Source: Pinus tabuliformis (Eukaryota; Streptophyta; Pinopsida; Pinales; Pinaceae). From it: 64,000 nucleotides of DNA. The DNA is taken from NCBI GenBank assembly GCA_031772625.1, contig CM062808.1, forward strand, positions 476,529,655 through 476,593,654. The letters are read 5' to 3'. Each line of letters begins with the position of its first letter. Within the stretch, counting starts at the first letter, position 1. The notes under the pieces are model-generated. The model made no database searches. It had not been told where the DNA came from and saw only the letters and a list, made by a program, of their open reading frames with translations. The translations under genes were made by a program, and so were the position numbers. This document shows positions 46,589 to 55,790 of this stretch, one piece after another.

Positions 46589-48133
46589 ATGGGACCTCCT
46601 CAGGGGGGGGCGTCAGGGCCCTCCCCCTCACTGAATAGCCCAGAGCAAGCGGTCATCTTCGGATCAGTTGATCCGGATATTCTCAGCAAAGGGAAAAAGC
46701 AACAAGGTAATGACAACGATCCACAGGAAGAAAAAGAGACTCAGGGGAACAGCCCGAAGGTTACTTCATCTACCTGCCGACCTGTAGCCAAAGAAAGGCC
46801 TCGAATAGAACTGCCAGGAGACAAGATCGATAGAAGGATAGAGTTCATGAAAGATCACGCCATCATTGGAAAATTCATAGGGTTTTGGCCAACTGAGAGA
46901 GCATTAAACGGATGGATTGCGGCGAAATGGAAACCCAAGGGAGATGTCACTCTCCAGCTTGGGCCGAAGGGCTTCTTTACCGCCATCTTTTTTTGCCTTG
47001 AAGACAAATACAGGATCCTAGTAGGGGGGCCGTATTTCTTCAACTCGGCAGGTCTTTACATAAGGGATTGGATGCCAAGATTCAACCCGGACAAGGAAGA
47101 TCTCACTTGGGCACCAGTGTGGATCAGGCTGTACTCACTCCCCGATGAATACTGGGAGGAAGATTGTCTAAAACGCATAGGAAACGGAGTGGGAGAATAC
47201 ATCAGAGCGGCAGAAGAAACCAAATCCCGTAAGTATATCTCCTATGCAAGAATATGTGTCTTTATTCGTCTGAATGAAGCTTTACCTGAGTCAGTAACCC
47301 TAGCCCATCGCGACGAGGAATGGATCCAGCCTCTCGATTATGAGCACGTGCCCTTCAGGTGCAGAAGATGTCATGCGTTGGGGCATCTTTTCAGGGATTG
47401 CCCTCTCAATGCCAAAGCCAATTCCTCTGATCCTTCTGATCCCCCATCTCATGATGGTTTCACCAAAGTCCCAACTCGGAAGCGCTCGCATAAAAAGCCT
47501 CAGAATGGGTCCAAACCCCAGCCTACCAAACCCCAAAACCCCGCATCCAAGAACAGCTTTGACATCCTAGGCGACTTCTCAGATGATCAGCCCCTAGACA
47601 CTGAGAATATCCATGCACGCCCTTCCTCTTCCACCCATCCCCCTCCTTCCGGCCCCCCTCCCAAATCTCAGCCTCCCTTTATTATCCCTACCATCCTCAG
47701 TAGATCCCCGAAGGACGCAGAGGAGATTCCAAAGGAAATGGAGGTGGATGGAAAGACAGATCCCCTGCAGAACTCGGAGACTAATCAAGAGGAAAGCAGT
47801 CAAGTGCACAAAATGGAGGAAGAGCCAGAAAGCATAGATCTACACGGTCTGGACATCATAGAACTAGAACTGGCTTGCAAAAAAAAAGCATATGAATCCA
47901 TCTCTGAGACCGATCTAGAAAAGTTGGAAGTGGTCATCTCCAGAGCCTACCACCAAAACCAACTAGGTATTCAACCTGGCAGTACGTGGGACGGCAGCTT
48001 GCGTCCAAAGGATACCAAAAAAAGAGGGAGGAAGACAGATCTCCAGAGAACAATAGAGATTGGGAAAATCCTGGTGGACTCCGGTAGATATGCGAAGTTG
48101 ACGAAGTACTACAGTCCTGCCCAAACTAGTTGA
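46589..48133 (+). CDS. LINE ORF1: DUF4283 RNA-binding protein with zinc knuckle
   Basis: 514 residues. I chose the ATG at 46589 (A at -3, G at +4); the frame is open back to 46523 but has no upstream ATG. Residues about 85-230 form the DUF4283 region (FMKDHAIIGKFIGFWPTERA, GPKGFFTAIF, GGPYFFNSAGLYIRDWMP, APVWIRLYSLP). A CCHC knuckle follows, CRRCHALGHLFRDC, at C258, C261, H266 and C271. The C-terminal half is proline/serine-rich, then acidic. ORF1 proteins of plant LINEs bind element RNA and form the RNP with ORF2. The stop TGA is followed by ACC and the ATG of ORF2 in the same frame. Confidence 0.88.
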   Translation: MGPPQGGASGPSPSLNSPEQAVIFGSVDPDILSKGKKQQGNDNDPQEEKETQGNSPKVTSSTCRPVAKERPRIELPGDKIDRRIEFMKDHAIIGKFIGFWPTERALNGWIAAKWKPKGDVTLQLGPKGFFTAIFFCLEDKYRILVGGPYFFNSAGLYIRDWMPRFNPDKEDLTWAPVWIRLYSLPDEYWEEDCLKRIGNGVGEYIRAAEETKSRKYISYARICVFIRLNEALPESVTLAHRDEEWIQPLDYEHVPFRCRRCHALGHLFRDCPLNAKANSSDPSDPPSHDGFTKVPTRKRSHKKPQNGSKPQPTKPQNPASKNSFDILGDFSDDQPLDTENIHARPSSSTHPPPSGPPPKSQPPFIIPTILSRSPKDAEEIPKEMEVDGKTDPLQNSETNQEESSQVHKMEEEPESIDLHGLDIIELELACKKKAYESISETDLEKLEVVISRAYHQNQLGIQPGSTWDGSLRPKDTKKRGRKTDLQRTIEIGKILVDSGRYAKLTKYYSPAQTS

Positions 48134-48136
48134 ACC

Positions 48137-51100
48137 ATGAAGCTTGTATCCTGGAATTTAAGAGGGCTTAATAGCCCTGGAAAACTCAGGATGTTAAAAA
48201 ACATGATCAAGATGGAGAAACCGCAGATGTGTTTCCTCCAGGAAACTAAATGCAATAGTGCCACGCTGGGCCGCATACTCTCAAAAGCCTGGCCAGGAAG
48301 CCGATCTGTTGCTGTAGATGCATCGGGAGCTTCAGGGGGGCTCGCTATAGCATGGAATACCCAAGCTGTAACTCTCGCAGATTTTCATGCCTCCCATCAC
48401 CTCATACAGGCGACCTTTCATATTCTAGGTACCAACATACATGGTAACCTATCCAACGTCTATTTTCCGCAAGACACTGGAAGCAAAATCGCGCTCCTGG
48501 ACACCATCGAAGCGCTGAGCACAAATAGGCTACATCCACTTTGGATCGTGGCAGGGGACTTCAACATGATAACCAAAATAGAGGATAAGATAGGAGGGAG
48601 AACCAGATTGGAACCAGAAGTAGATCGCTTCAAGGACTTTATCCAAAATGCCTCTCTCATAGATATGCCATTCTGTAACGGCACCTTCACCTGGAGTAAT
48701 CGCAGAGGTGGCAAGCATCAGATTGCCTCCAAACTAGACCGCTTTCTAGTCTCGGACAATGCGGTGCATCTCGGAGGCGATCTTTCGGCGGCAATTTTGG
48801 CTCATACTGGTTCGGATCACTGGCCAATCGCTCTGCAGTGGCAAAGACCAGGGGATCGAACCAAAAGACCTTTTCGTTTTGAGGGATTTTGGCTCACACA
48901 CCCAGCATTCAAGGACTTCGTCAGAACCATCTGGGCCTCTTTCATCCCACCAGAGGGATCGAAAATGTACCAGCTTCAACAGAAGCTGCGATTTCTAAAA
49001 AGTCACCTGAAAAGTTGGAATAGGGAGACCTTCGGGAATATATTCAAGGCGCAACAGGAGTTAAATCAGGAATTGGGGGATCTCCATCAGAAAATAATTA
49101 ATGAAGGGCACACGGAGGCAACCCTGGATCAAGAACGGCACATACACAATCAGCTTGAAGAAAGGAGAAAGCAGGAGGAAATTTATTGGAGGCAAAAGTC
49201 AAGGGTCAGGTGGCTAAAAGAAGGGGAGCGCAACACCAAATTCTTCCATAGAACTACAGTGCAGAGAAGGATGCATAATAATATTCCATTCATCCAGAAC
49301 CAAGAGGGGGCAAAAGTTGAGAAGCATGAGGAAATCGAAGAGATCCTCCTCAATCATTTTCAGCAGGTACATCAAGAGCAAGCTGTGGATCGGCAACAGG
49401 CGATTGGAAAGATAACCAGCAATATACCCAAACTTGTCACAGAGGAACACAACGAACTTCTCATGCGCCCCATTCTCATCCAAGAAGTAGATGAGGCAAT
49501 GATGCAGCTCAAAGAAGGTAAAGCCCCTGGACCAGATGGTTTCACAACCACGTTTTTTCATGCTTTCTGGGATTTGGTTAAAATGGAGGTCTGGCAGATT
49601 GTAGAGGAATCCAGGGCTTTGCGCTGGCTTCTCCCCTCCCTCAACTCCACTTTCATAACTCTCATCCCCAAAGAGGAGAACTCCATTACACCTGACAAAT
49701 TCAGGCCCATAGCTCTCTGTAATGTCATCTATAAAGTCATATCCAAAGTCATTGCTAATAGGTTGAAACCTCTATTACCCATGCTCATCTCTCCGGAGCA
49801 GTCGGGATATGTAGAAGGCAGACAGATAATGGATGGCATTCTCCTCACGCACGAAATCATTCACTCGCTCAAACAATCCAAGCAAGCCGGTATGTTACTC
49901 AAGTTGGATCTCTCCAAAGCTTTCGACAAGCTCAGCTGGTCTTATATTCAACACATGTTGAAAGCTTTTGGTTTCTGTGCTACTTGGGTTCGATGGATCA
50001 TGAGCCTTATTACTTCCACTCATTTCTCCATCCTGGTTAATGGTATTCCCTCCCGCCCTTTCAAGCCCTCTCGAGGCATAAGACAGGGGGACCCCCTTTC
50101 CCCTTTCCTCTTTGTTCTTATGGCTGAAGGTCTTGGTAGACACATCAAGCATGCCCTCCACTCTCAGCAGCTAAAAGGCATCTCTATCCACAACTCCCCT
50201 GCCTCCTCTCATCAACAATTTGTTGATGACACCATGCTCTATGGCTACCCCTCGGTTCAGGAAGCCTCCTGTTTAAAATCCCTGCTCAACGACTTCTCTG
50301 AAGCCTCTGGCACCCAGGTCAATTGCTCCAAGTCTCAAATTTTCTTCTTCCATACCCCTCTGCCGGTTAAATCTGCAGTTTCCCGCATCCTTGGCTTCCA
50401 CTCAGCCTCTCTCCCTTCCACTTACCTTGGAGCTCCTCTCACTGCCTCTGCCATAAAGCAGCCTGCATGGCGCATTCTTATAGAAAAACTCGAATCTAAA
50501 CTCAATCTGTGGACTCACCGTTCTCTCAATCTAGCTAGTCGGGTGGTGCTCATTAAGTCCATCCTCCAAGCCATGCCTCTCTACCTTTTTTCTATCCTAG
50601 CTGCTCCAAAGTGGGTATTAAAAAGGTTGAGGAACCTGCAGCGTGACTTTTTGTGGGGAAGCTCAGCCACTAATCGCAAATGGGCATTAGTGAAATGGGC
50701 TACTGTCTGTATGCCCAAGAACAAAGGAGGCATTGGACTCAGAGATCCTGAGTACAGCAACACCATCATGAACGCCAAGATCTGGTGGCAATGGGTGACT
50801 AATCCAGATAAGCTATGGGCTAAAATATGGACCGCCAAATACGCCAACAACAGGCCCCAAGTAGAGCTCATCAGATTTACACCTGCTGACAAGGGATCGC
50901 TAATCTGGAATGCCGCCAAGCAACATTACCAGCTCATTCAACAGCACAGCTTTTGGGAAATAAGGAATGGTCACATTGCTAGATTCTGGAATGATGCTTG
51001 GAACCAACTGCCCAAACTCTCAAGTGTTCTTCCTCCAGCAATGGTTCCGAACAGGCAGGAGCAGCAGCAGGCAACAGTCCAGCAATTCTGGCTACAGGAG

Positions 51101-52504
51101 ACGGAGAATGGGTTCAGGAAATGGCGACCGAGTAACCAGATAATCAGCAACACAAACACTCAGGAAGCAGCAGAACTTGAGAACGAGTTAAGAAAAAGGA
51201 GCATACGGTATGAGGACAGCGATGACATACTCAGATGGGGCTATCTACCTAAAGGATCCTACTCCACCTCCGAGGCCTACAATCTCATCGGTAACTTTCC
51301 CACTAGACCGGATCCTCTCTGGGGAAGAATTTGGGGCTTTAAAGCTTGGCCCAAAATCTCCCACTTCCTTTGGATGGTAGGACACAAAAAGATTCTCACC
51401 TGGGACAAGCTAAGGAGACGCAACTTTCAAGGTCCTTCAATATGTCACAATTGCTTTCAAGACGAGGAAACCTTGCAACATCTTCTGGACACCTGCTCAC
51501 TAGCCAATCAGCTATGGGAAAAGGTCAGCTTCAGATGCCAAAAAAGGTGCAAAGGAGACGGAGATATCATTGACTCCATCCGACAGTGGTCGAAAAGCCC
51601 CTATGACTGTGCGATCCTCAATCACCTATGGAATATCATCCCGGGCACAGTCTTATGGAACATTTGGAAGGAAAGGAACAGGCGCATATTTAAAAATCAG
51701 AGCTCTCCCATTGAGGAAATCTGGAGCAGACTGCATGGAAATCTCAGAGAAACCATGCTTCTACGATCATGGACTAAAGAGGATCTCCCTACCACAGACA
51801 ATGAGAAAAACATTCTCGACAATTGGAAGCTGCAACTGCCACAAGAGTATGCCATGCATCAGCCAGCGAATTGCAATATCAAGGAAAATAGATGCTGGAC
51901 TGCCCCCCCCATCAACTCATACAAACTCAACTTTGATGGGGCATCCAAAGGCAATCCTGGACCAGCAGGATTTGGAGGCATAATCCGAGATCATAAAGGC
52001 ACTCCCCTGCAGATCTATTTCGGCAATATAGGGTGGGATACCAATAATTCCGCAGAGTTGGAGGGACTCTGGCAAGGGCTCTTAGTAGCCAGGAGACTCA
52101 ATCTTCAACCCTTGATAGTGGAAGGCGATTCCCAGATCCTCATCAACATGGCCACGCGCATTCAGAATGGCTCTCAAGCCAGAAAAGTTGCTAACAGCTG
52201 GAGACTAGAAGCAAGGCTAAACAACATTGCTCATGAGTTGCGCAATCACAGAGCCCTCTCCTTTCATCACACAAAAAGAGAAGGCAACAAGATTGCTGAT
52301 CTCCTAGCTAATATTGGGGTAGAAAATAACCAAACCCTCCTATCAGGTAATTTGGATATAATCCCAAGCAATCAGCAGACTCAGGACTGTGAAAGTCTCA
52401 TCCAAAGAGACGCTGAAACCCCGGATGCGGGTGATGGTATGTCACACAGGGACGAGCCACATGCCCAGCATGTGCCGCCCCGTGCCAACGACCTAGAGTT
52501 ATGA
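48137..52504 (+). CDS. LINE ORF2: endonuclease, reverse transcriptase, zinc domain, RNase H
   Basis: 1455 residues, uninterrupted. An APE-type endonuclease occupies residues 1-230 (SWNLRGLN; E36 in QETK; D141 in GDFN; S226-D227-H228). The reverse transcriptase follows: KAPGPDGF; D591 in LKLDLSKAFD; RGIRQGDPLSPFLF; F695-V696-D697-D698 as the active-site box. A zf-RVT domain has C1103, C1106, H1115 and C1120. The C-terminal RNase H has D1267 (FDGASKGNPGPAGFGG), E1307, D1331 and D1388, all four catalytic acids. The protein would nick target DNA and copy element RNA in place, with RNase H removing the template. The start ATG has ACC before it. Its stop overlaps the ATG of a downstream frame (ATGA). 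Confidence 0.95.
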   Translation: MKLVSWNLRGLNSPGKLRMLKNMIKMEKPQMCFLQETKCNSATLGRILSKAWPGSRSVAVDASGASGGLAIAWNTQAVTLADFHASHHLIQATFHILGTNIHGNLSNVYFPQDTGSKIALLDTIEALSTNRLHPLWIVAGDFNMITKIEDKIGGRTRLEPEVDRFKDFIQNASLIDMPFCNGTFTWSNRRGGKHQIASKLDRFLVSDNAVHLGGDLSAAILAHTGSDHWPIALQWQRPGDRTKRPFRFEGFWLTHPAFKDFVRTIWASFIPPEGSKMYQLQQKLRFLKSHLKSWNRETFGNIFKAQQELNQELGDLHQKIINEGHTEATLDQERHIHNQLEERRKQEEIYWRQKSRVRWLKEGERNTKFFHRTTVQRRMHNNIPFIQNQEGAKVEKHEEIEEILLNHFQQVHQEQAVDRQQAIGKITSNIPKLVTEEHNELLMRPILIQEVDEAMMQLKEGKAPGPDGFTTTFFHAFWDLVKMEVWQIVEESRALRWLLPSLNSTFITLIPKEENSITPDKFRPIALCNVIYKVISKVIANRLKPLLPMLISPEQSGYVEGRQIMDGILLTHEIIHSLKQSKQAGMLLKLDLSKAFDKLSWSYIQHMLKAFGFCATWVRWIMSLITSTHFSILVNGIPSRPFKPSRGIRQGDPLSPFLFVLMAEGLGRHIKHALHSQQLKGISIHNSPASSHQQFVDDTMLYGYPSVQEASCLKSLLNDFSEASGTQVNCSKSQIFFFHTPLPVKSAVSRILGFHSASLPSTYLGAPLTASAIKQPAWRILIEKLESKLNLWTHRSLNLASRVVLIKSILQAMPLYLFSILAAPKWVLKRLRNLQRDFLWGSSATNRKWALVKWATVCMPKNKGGIGLRDPEYSNTIMNAKIWWQWVTNPDKLWAKIWTAKYANNRPQVELIRFTPADKGSLIWNAAKQHYQLIQQHSFWEIRNGHIARFWNDAWNQLPKLSSVLPPAMVPNRQEQQQATVQQFWLQETENGFRKWRPSNQIISNTNTQEAAELENELRKRSIRYEDSDDILRWGYLPKGSYSTSEAYNLIGNFPTRPDPLWGRIWGFKAWPKISHFLWMVGHKKILTWDKLRRRNFQGPSICHNCFQDEETLQHLLDTCSLANQLWEKVSFRCQKRCKGDGDIIDSIRQWSKSPYDCAILNHLWNIIPGTVLWNIWKERNRRIFKNQSSPIEEIWSRLHGNLRETMLLRSWTKEDLPTTDNEKNILDNWKLQLPQEYAMHQPANCNIKENRCWTAPPINSYKLNFDGASKGNPGPAGFGGIIRDHKGTPLQIYFGNIGWDTNNSAELEGLWQGLLVARRLNLQPLIVEGDSQILINMATRIQNGSQARKVANSWRLEARLNNIAHELRNHRALSFHHTKREGNKIADLLANIGVENNQTLLSGNLDIIPSNQQTQDCESLIQRDAETPDAGDGMSHRDEPHAQHVPPRANDLEL

Positions 52505-53769
52505 ATCACCGCCGCCGAGGTATAACATTCAGCTGCCCGAGCGATGGGCATTCAATGCTGAGCAGAGTGAAGAGACGGGGAGGCAGGGAGCAGTTATGGA
52601 GGGCTCTGTTCGAGGGAATGTTGAGAGATATTATAGGGAAGTCGGATCATTGCAGATGCATCGGCTTGTTAAGGTCTGGGAGGTGCAGGCGGGGAAAATC
52701 TCCGGACGGGTGGGCGCTTTCCTCCCTCAAAGCGCAATCACTGCATCCTGGTATTGTGAATTTGATGAATGGCTCAGAAAAGAGCGGAACTCCAAGAGCA
52801 ATTGGAGCGAATTTGAGACGGAAACTGAGGTCTCTCGCTCGGGCAAAGTCTGCTCCGGGTTTGCTACTTCTGTGCGTGGTCTTTGGGCAGTGGAGCTCCG
52901 CCCTGCATCATCTTGGGTACTGTTATCCTTTGGCGATCACAGAGGGGACTTCAAACCCACGCGCTTGGTCCTGGAACCAGCTGAAGAGGACGTGGAATCT
53001 ATGGCTCGATTGCGGGAGAGACAACCGAGTAGAAGGGGACCAGGACGAGGTGCTTCTTCTCGCCCCCCTGCAGCAGATGCGCACCATCACTGCTGCTGCT
53101 GCTACTGCTACAGGAGAGCGAAAGCCACCCCAATTCAAGCCAACCAGTTCATGGAGGTCGGGAGCTCCAGCGGAGGGGAGCCGGTGCTTCCAGCATTTGG
53201 CTCAGTCGTTTTCACCTTGGGCAGCTCGAAGGATAATGCAGGCATCAATGCACATATCTCGGTCCTCTTTACCAAGGTTCCTGAGGAGAATGAAGATGGA
53301 AAGCCACCAGTTTCGGCTGAGCCACCTCCAGAAGGCAATCGTGAGGAGAGTCCAGTGCTGCAGCCATCAATTGAAGAAGGAACTTCAGGGAAAGAGCCCA
53401 AGCAAGCCCCTCCCCAACTTCCAGAGCAGGAACCTCTGGCCACTGCAAAGGATCCAATGGCAATGTGGGCAGGAGTCCCTGAAGGTCAAGGATGGTGCTA
53501 CGTCGTGGAGGAAGAGCCTGAGGATTGATCCCCAGAAGCGCGCTCCAGCCCTCTCTTCTCTCTCTCGGCTATGGTCTACCTCAAAGGTTTCTCTTGGCTA
53601 CGTTACTGTGTCAGTTTATTTTCAGTTCTTAACTATGTCTTGTATTCTGCGGTCATGCGTCTGGGAGAGGATTCACGTGAAGTTTTTTGAATGGAAGCCC
53701 CTGCGTGGGCTGTATCGCTACTGTCTAAGCTCAATTCTGTTACATGTTCTGTTTCTTGTTCTGGTATAG
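52501..53769 (+). CDS. Alternative third frame, 422 residues, overlapping ORF2 stop (ATGA)
   Basis: The ATG at 52501-52503 shares two bases with the ORF2 stop TGA (52502-52504), an arrangement compatible with termination-reinitiation. The frame stays open for 422 codons, almost to the end of the element. The product would be very basic and rich in R, S, Q and L, as shadow frames of real coding regions often are. It overlaps the 310-codon frame completely. Both frames this long by chance in 1.3 kb is unlikely, so at least one is probably or was recently coding. Confidence 0.25.
   Translation: MNHRRRGITFSCPSDGHSMLSRVKRRGGREQLWRALFEGMLRDIIGKSDHCRCIGLLRSGRCRRGKSPDGWALSSLKAQSLHPGIVNLMNGSEKSGTPRAIGANLRRKLRSLARAKSAPGLLLLCVVFGQWSSALHHLGYCYPLAITEGTSNPRAWSWNQLKRTWNLWLDCGRDNRVEGDQDEVLLLAPLQQMRTITAAAATATGERKPPQFKPTSSWRSGAPAEGSRCFQHLAQSFSPWAARRIMQASMHISRSSLPRFLRRMKMESHQFRLSHLQKAIVRRVQCCSHQLKKELQGKSPSKPLPNFQSRNLWPLQRIQWQCGQESLKVKDGATSWRKSLRIDPQKRAPALSSLSRLWSTSKVSLGYVTVSVYFQFLTMSCILRSCVWERIHVKFFEWKPLRGLYRYCLSSILLHVLFLVLV
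52596..53528 (+). CDS. Candidate third LINE ORF, 310 residues, function unknown
   Basis: An ATG with G at -3 and G at +4 opens 310 codons, +1 relative to ORF2, 91 bp after the ORF2 stop and inside the target duplications. The first 130 residues look like a folded protein (YYREVGSLQMHRLVKVWEVQ; FDEWLRKERNSKSNW). An arginine-rich segment follows, then a His/Cys run encoded by CTG-type triplet repeats (53083-53112), then an acidic, proline-rich C-terminus ending VVEEEPED. No domain recognised. The composition is more protein-like than that of the competing frame at 52501, so I favour this one. It could be a captured host gene segment. Confidence 0.4.
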   Translation: MEGSVRGNVERYYREVGSLQMHRLVKVWEVQAGKISGRVGAFLPQSAITASWYCEFDEWLRKERNSKSNWSEFETETEVSRSGKVCSGFATSVRGLWAVELRPASSWVLLSFGDHRGDFKPTRLVLEPAEEDVESMARLRERQPSRRGPGRGASSRPPAADAHHHCCCCYCYRRAKATPIQANQFMEVGSSSGGEPVLPAFGSVVFTLGSSKDNAGINAHISVLFTKVPEENEDGKPPVSAEPPPEGNREESPVLQPSIEEGTSGKEPKQAPPQLPEQEPLATAKDPMAMWAGVPEGQGWCYVVEEEPED

Positions 53770-53969
53770 CCGTGTCATTATTGTCTTTGTTTTGGTCTGT
53801 TTAGGAAGTGTCTTGGTATATTCAGGAGGTGCTGCCCCTGCGAGGGAGCATTTTGGTGTCAAGCTAAGTCATCCAAGGTGCCACAGTTGGCCCTGGACAG
53901 CATGTCTCTCTGCATGTAAAGTTTACTTGTAAATAATATAATAGATTAGCTAGTTTTACCGAGAAAAAA
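53770..53969 (+). other. LINE 3' untranslated end and A tail
   Basis: About 200 bp with AATAATATAATAG near 53934-53946 (AATAAA-like) and a terminal TTTTACCGAG followed by A10 (53964-53973). The final A residues merge with the target duplication. Confidence 0.75.
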
Positions 53970-53986
53970 AAAATGATTAATTCATA
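53970..53986 (+). repeat. Right target-site duplication of the LINE
   Basis: AAAATGATTAATTCATA, identical to 46428-46444. Confidence 0.92.
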
Positions 53987-54472
53987 ATTCATGAAAAAAT
54001 AAACTTTTAATTATATTAATTTAGTTATATTATTAAATTAATATATTATTTTCTTTTTAATTATATTATTTTAATTATATTATTAAATTAATATATTATT
54101 ATTTTTTAAAGATAAATAATAATAATAAATAAATAAATAAAAATTATATTTCAACTTATTTTATTTTATTTTATTTAAATTATTTTAAATATAAATAATA
54201 AAAATATATGAAGGAAAAATTAAAATCAAATTGTGTTACTTTATAGACATTTTGAACGGAAAGTCTTGTCTTGTTTCGGTTAAATAATTTTAAGGTAATT
54301 AAGGCAAATATAAAATTTAAGGATATGTTAATATTTTTTTTCGGGGAAGATGTTAATATGTTTTTTCGGGGAGAGTATATATATTTTTAAAATAACTTTG
54401 TGAGGTAAGTGTTTTTTGGATTGCATTAATTTCATTTTAATTTTCCGTTTTATATTCTTACACGTTGAAAAC
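53987..54472. other. AT-rich unassigned region
   Basis: Very A/T-rich, with simple TTTA/ATAA repeats (54100-54200). No gene or element recognised. Confidence 0.5.
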
Positions 54473-54484
54473 ACCTTTATTATT

Positions 54485-54766
54485 TTTTTTTCCCGCGGTG
54501 GAAAAACCTATCGACTCAGGTGTCAAACCAACAATGAGGATAGCCATCTCTGGCTGCTATCCGCGAGTGCTGACTTGACTCATCACCGTCAAATAGGAAA
54601 ACCACGCCACCTGTAATAACCCGCTGGTGGTCCGTAAGGGAGCAGGCTTCCACTCCTGCCAGATGCCTCTGGGTCTTGGGCCGTTAACCTGTTTCCTTAC
54701 GTCCGAGGAAGACGAGCTCTTAGCCAAGCAGAAGCAGTTTTACGACATACTCCAGGCCGAGAAAAA
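54485..54766 (-). mobile_element. 282-bp GC-rich A-tailed retroposon (SINE or truncated LINE)
   Basis: Flanked by a perfect 12-bp duplication ACCTTTATTATT (54473-54484 and 54767-54778). A T run at the left edge (54483-54491) is a poly(A) tail on the minus strand. The body is GC-rich in an AT-rich surround. A stem GGATAGC/GCTATCC with an 11-nt loop (54538-54562) lies near the tail, as in the 3' stem-loops of many LINE/SINE RNAs. No clear A and B box pair is seen, so a 5'-truncated LINE or a retroposed transcript remains possible. The plus-strand frame at 54627-54833 is open across it but has no known domain. Confidence 0.7.
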
Positions 54767-54778
54767 ACCTTTATTATT

Positions 54779-55352
54779 ATTGGATGCGTTTATTTGTATT
54801 AGTTTTTTTATATATAAATATTATAAGTGTTAATTATTTGTTTTTGATTTTTAATTAAGTTGTATTTAGGTTAGGGTCAATTAGAAAATAATTTGTTTAC
54901 TAATAGGATGTTGTTATTACATTGGTGGAAATTTTGTTAGTGCAACTTTAGAATTGACTTTTATCTTCAATCTTTCTTAATGGATTTGATGAATATGTGA
55001 TCTCATCTAAATTGAATTATGTAAACTAATTAATTTACATTTTGAGTAAAAAATAATATATTAATAAAAATAATATCAAATTATTTAAATAATTTATTTT
55101 AATTTTCTATTTAATGAATTTTATTTAATAGAAAATTTATTTTTTAGATAAATATATATTTAACTATATTTTTATATAGATATTTCGAGTTTAATTATTA
55201 TTATTTAGATTAATATAGAAAATTTGGAAATTGCACTAAACAACATACATGTATATTAAATTAAGAGGAAAAATGTTTAAAATAAAAAGGTGTTTAGGTT
55301 AGTGCATAGCATATATCATACATATGCATTATATAAGTTATGGGATGATAAG
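54779..55352. other. AT-rich unassigned region left of E2
   Basis: Contains AT-rich simple sequence. The last 60 bp are open in the frame of the LINE-like fragment that begins E2 (KLWDDKELEGKRK), so E2 may begin somewhat earlier than E1. Confidence 0.5.
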
Positions 55353-55790
55353 GAGTTGGAGGGGAAAAGGAAGCTAAGGTATTATAAGGAAGTGACTAAC
55401 TCCATTCTTGCTAACCAGGATTATTTTTATGTTCTGACCAGTGTTAAGAAGAAAATGAACATTGTGAAGATTAGAACTAATTCTCATGAGCTTTGAAGTG
55501 AAATCGGGCATTGTTCTATTCCCAAAATGCCTTGGGATGAAAGAACCCGTCACCTTTGTGATACTAAGAGGGTTAAACATGAAAAACACTTTATCTTGGA
55601 TTGTCCGACTTTTACTCACATCCATTCTCATTTCCAAAACATTTGCCACACTACCAACCTTCTTGACTTGTTAAGCCAACAAAACTATAGTGATATAGGA
55701 ACACTTTTTTCTCTTTTTCTTGATCATAGAAGTAAAATATTAAATAGTCTCAATTCATCTCTTATCTTAAGATCTGATAGACCACATTAG
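55290..55790 (+). pseudogene. LINE-like ORF2 C-terminal fragment in E2
   Basis: Same relic as 14370-14800 but longer on the left. Motifs in order: LWDDKELEGKRKLRYYKEV; VLTSVKKKMNIVKIRTNSHEL; MPWDERTRHLCD; HEKHFILDCPTFTHIHS; SQQNYSDIGTL. A TGA after NSHEL breaks the frame, as in E1, and the rest is in another frame. No reverse transcriptase core is attached. Confidence 0.45.

Larger units (their letters stand above)
46445..53969 (+). mobile_element. Intact-looking plant L1-type LINE, 7.5 kb
   Basis: Bounded by a perfect 17-bp target duplication. The 5' untranslated region is short (46445-46588). ORF1 (46589-48133), ORF2 (48137-52504) and long open frames downstream of ORF2 follow. The 3' end reads TTACCGAG plus about ten A, part of which overlaps the duplication. 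Neither ORF1 nor ORF2 is interrupted, and all catalytic residues checked in ORF2 are present. The element is far richer in G+C than its flanks. Perfect duplications, intact ORFs and full length all indicate a recent insertion. The family is L1-type with a C-terminal RNase H, as known in plants. Confidence 0.92.

Noticed and set aside
50219-50230. FVDD active-site box as an unusual reverse transcriptase
   Set aside because: Valine at this position is tolerated in plant L1-type enzymes, and all aspartates are present; not treated as a novelty.
50581-50919. Minus-strand ORFs of 60-115 codons across the LINE
   Set aside because: They are shadows of ORF1, ORF2 and the downstream frames, with no independent support.
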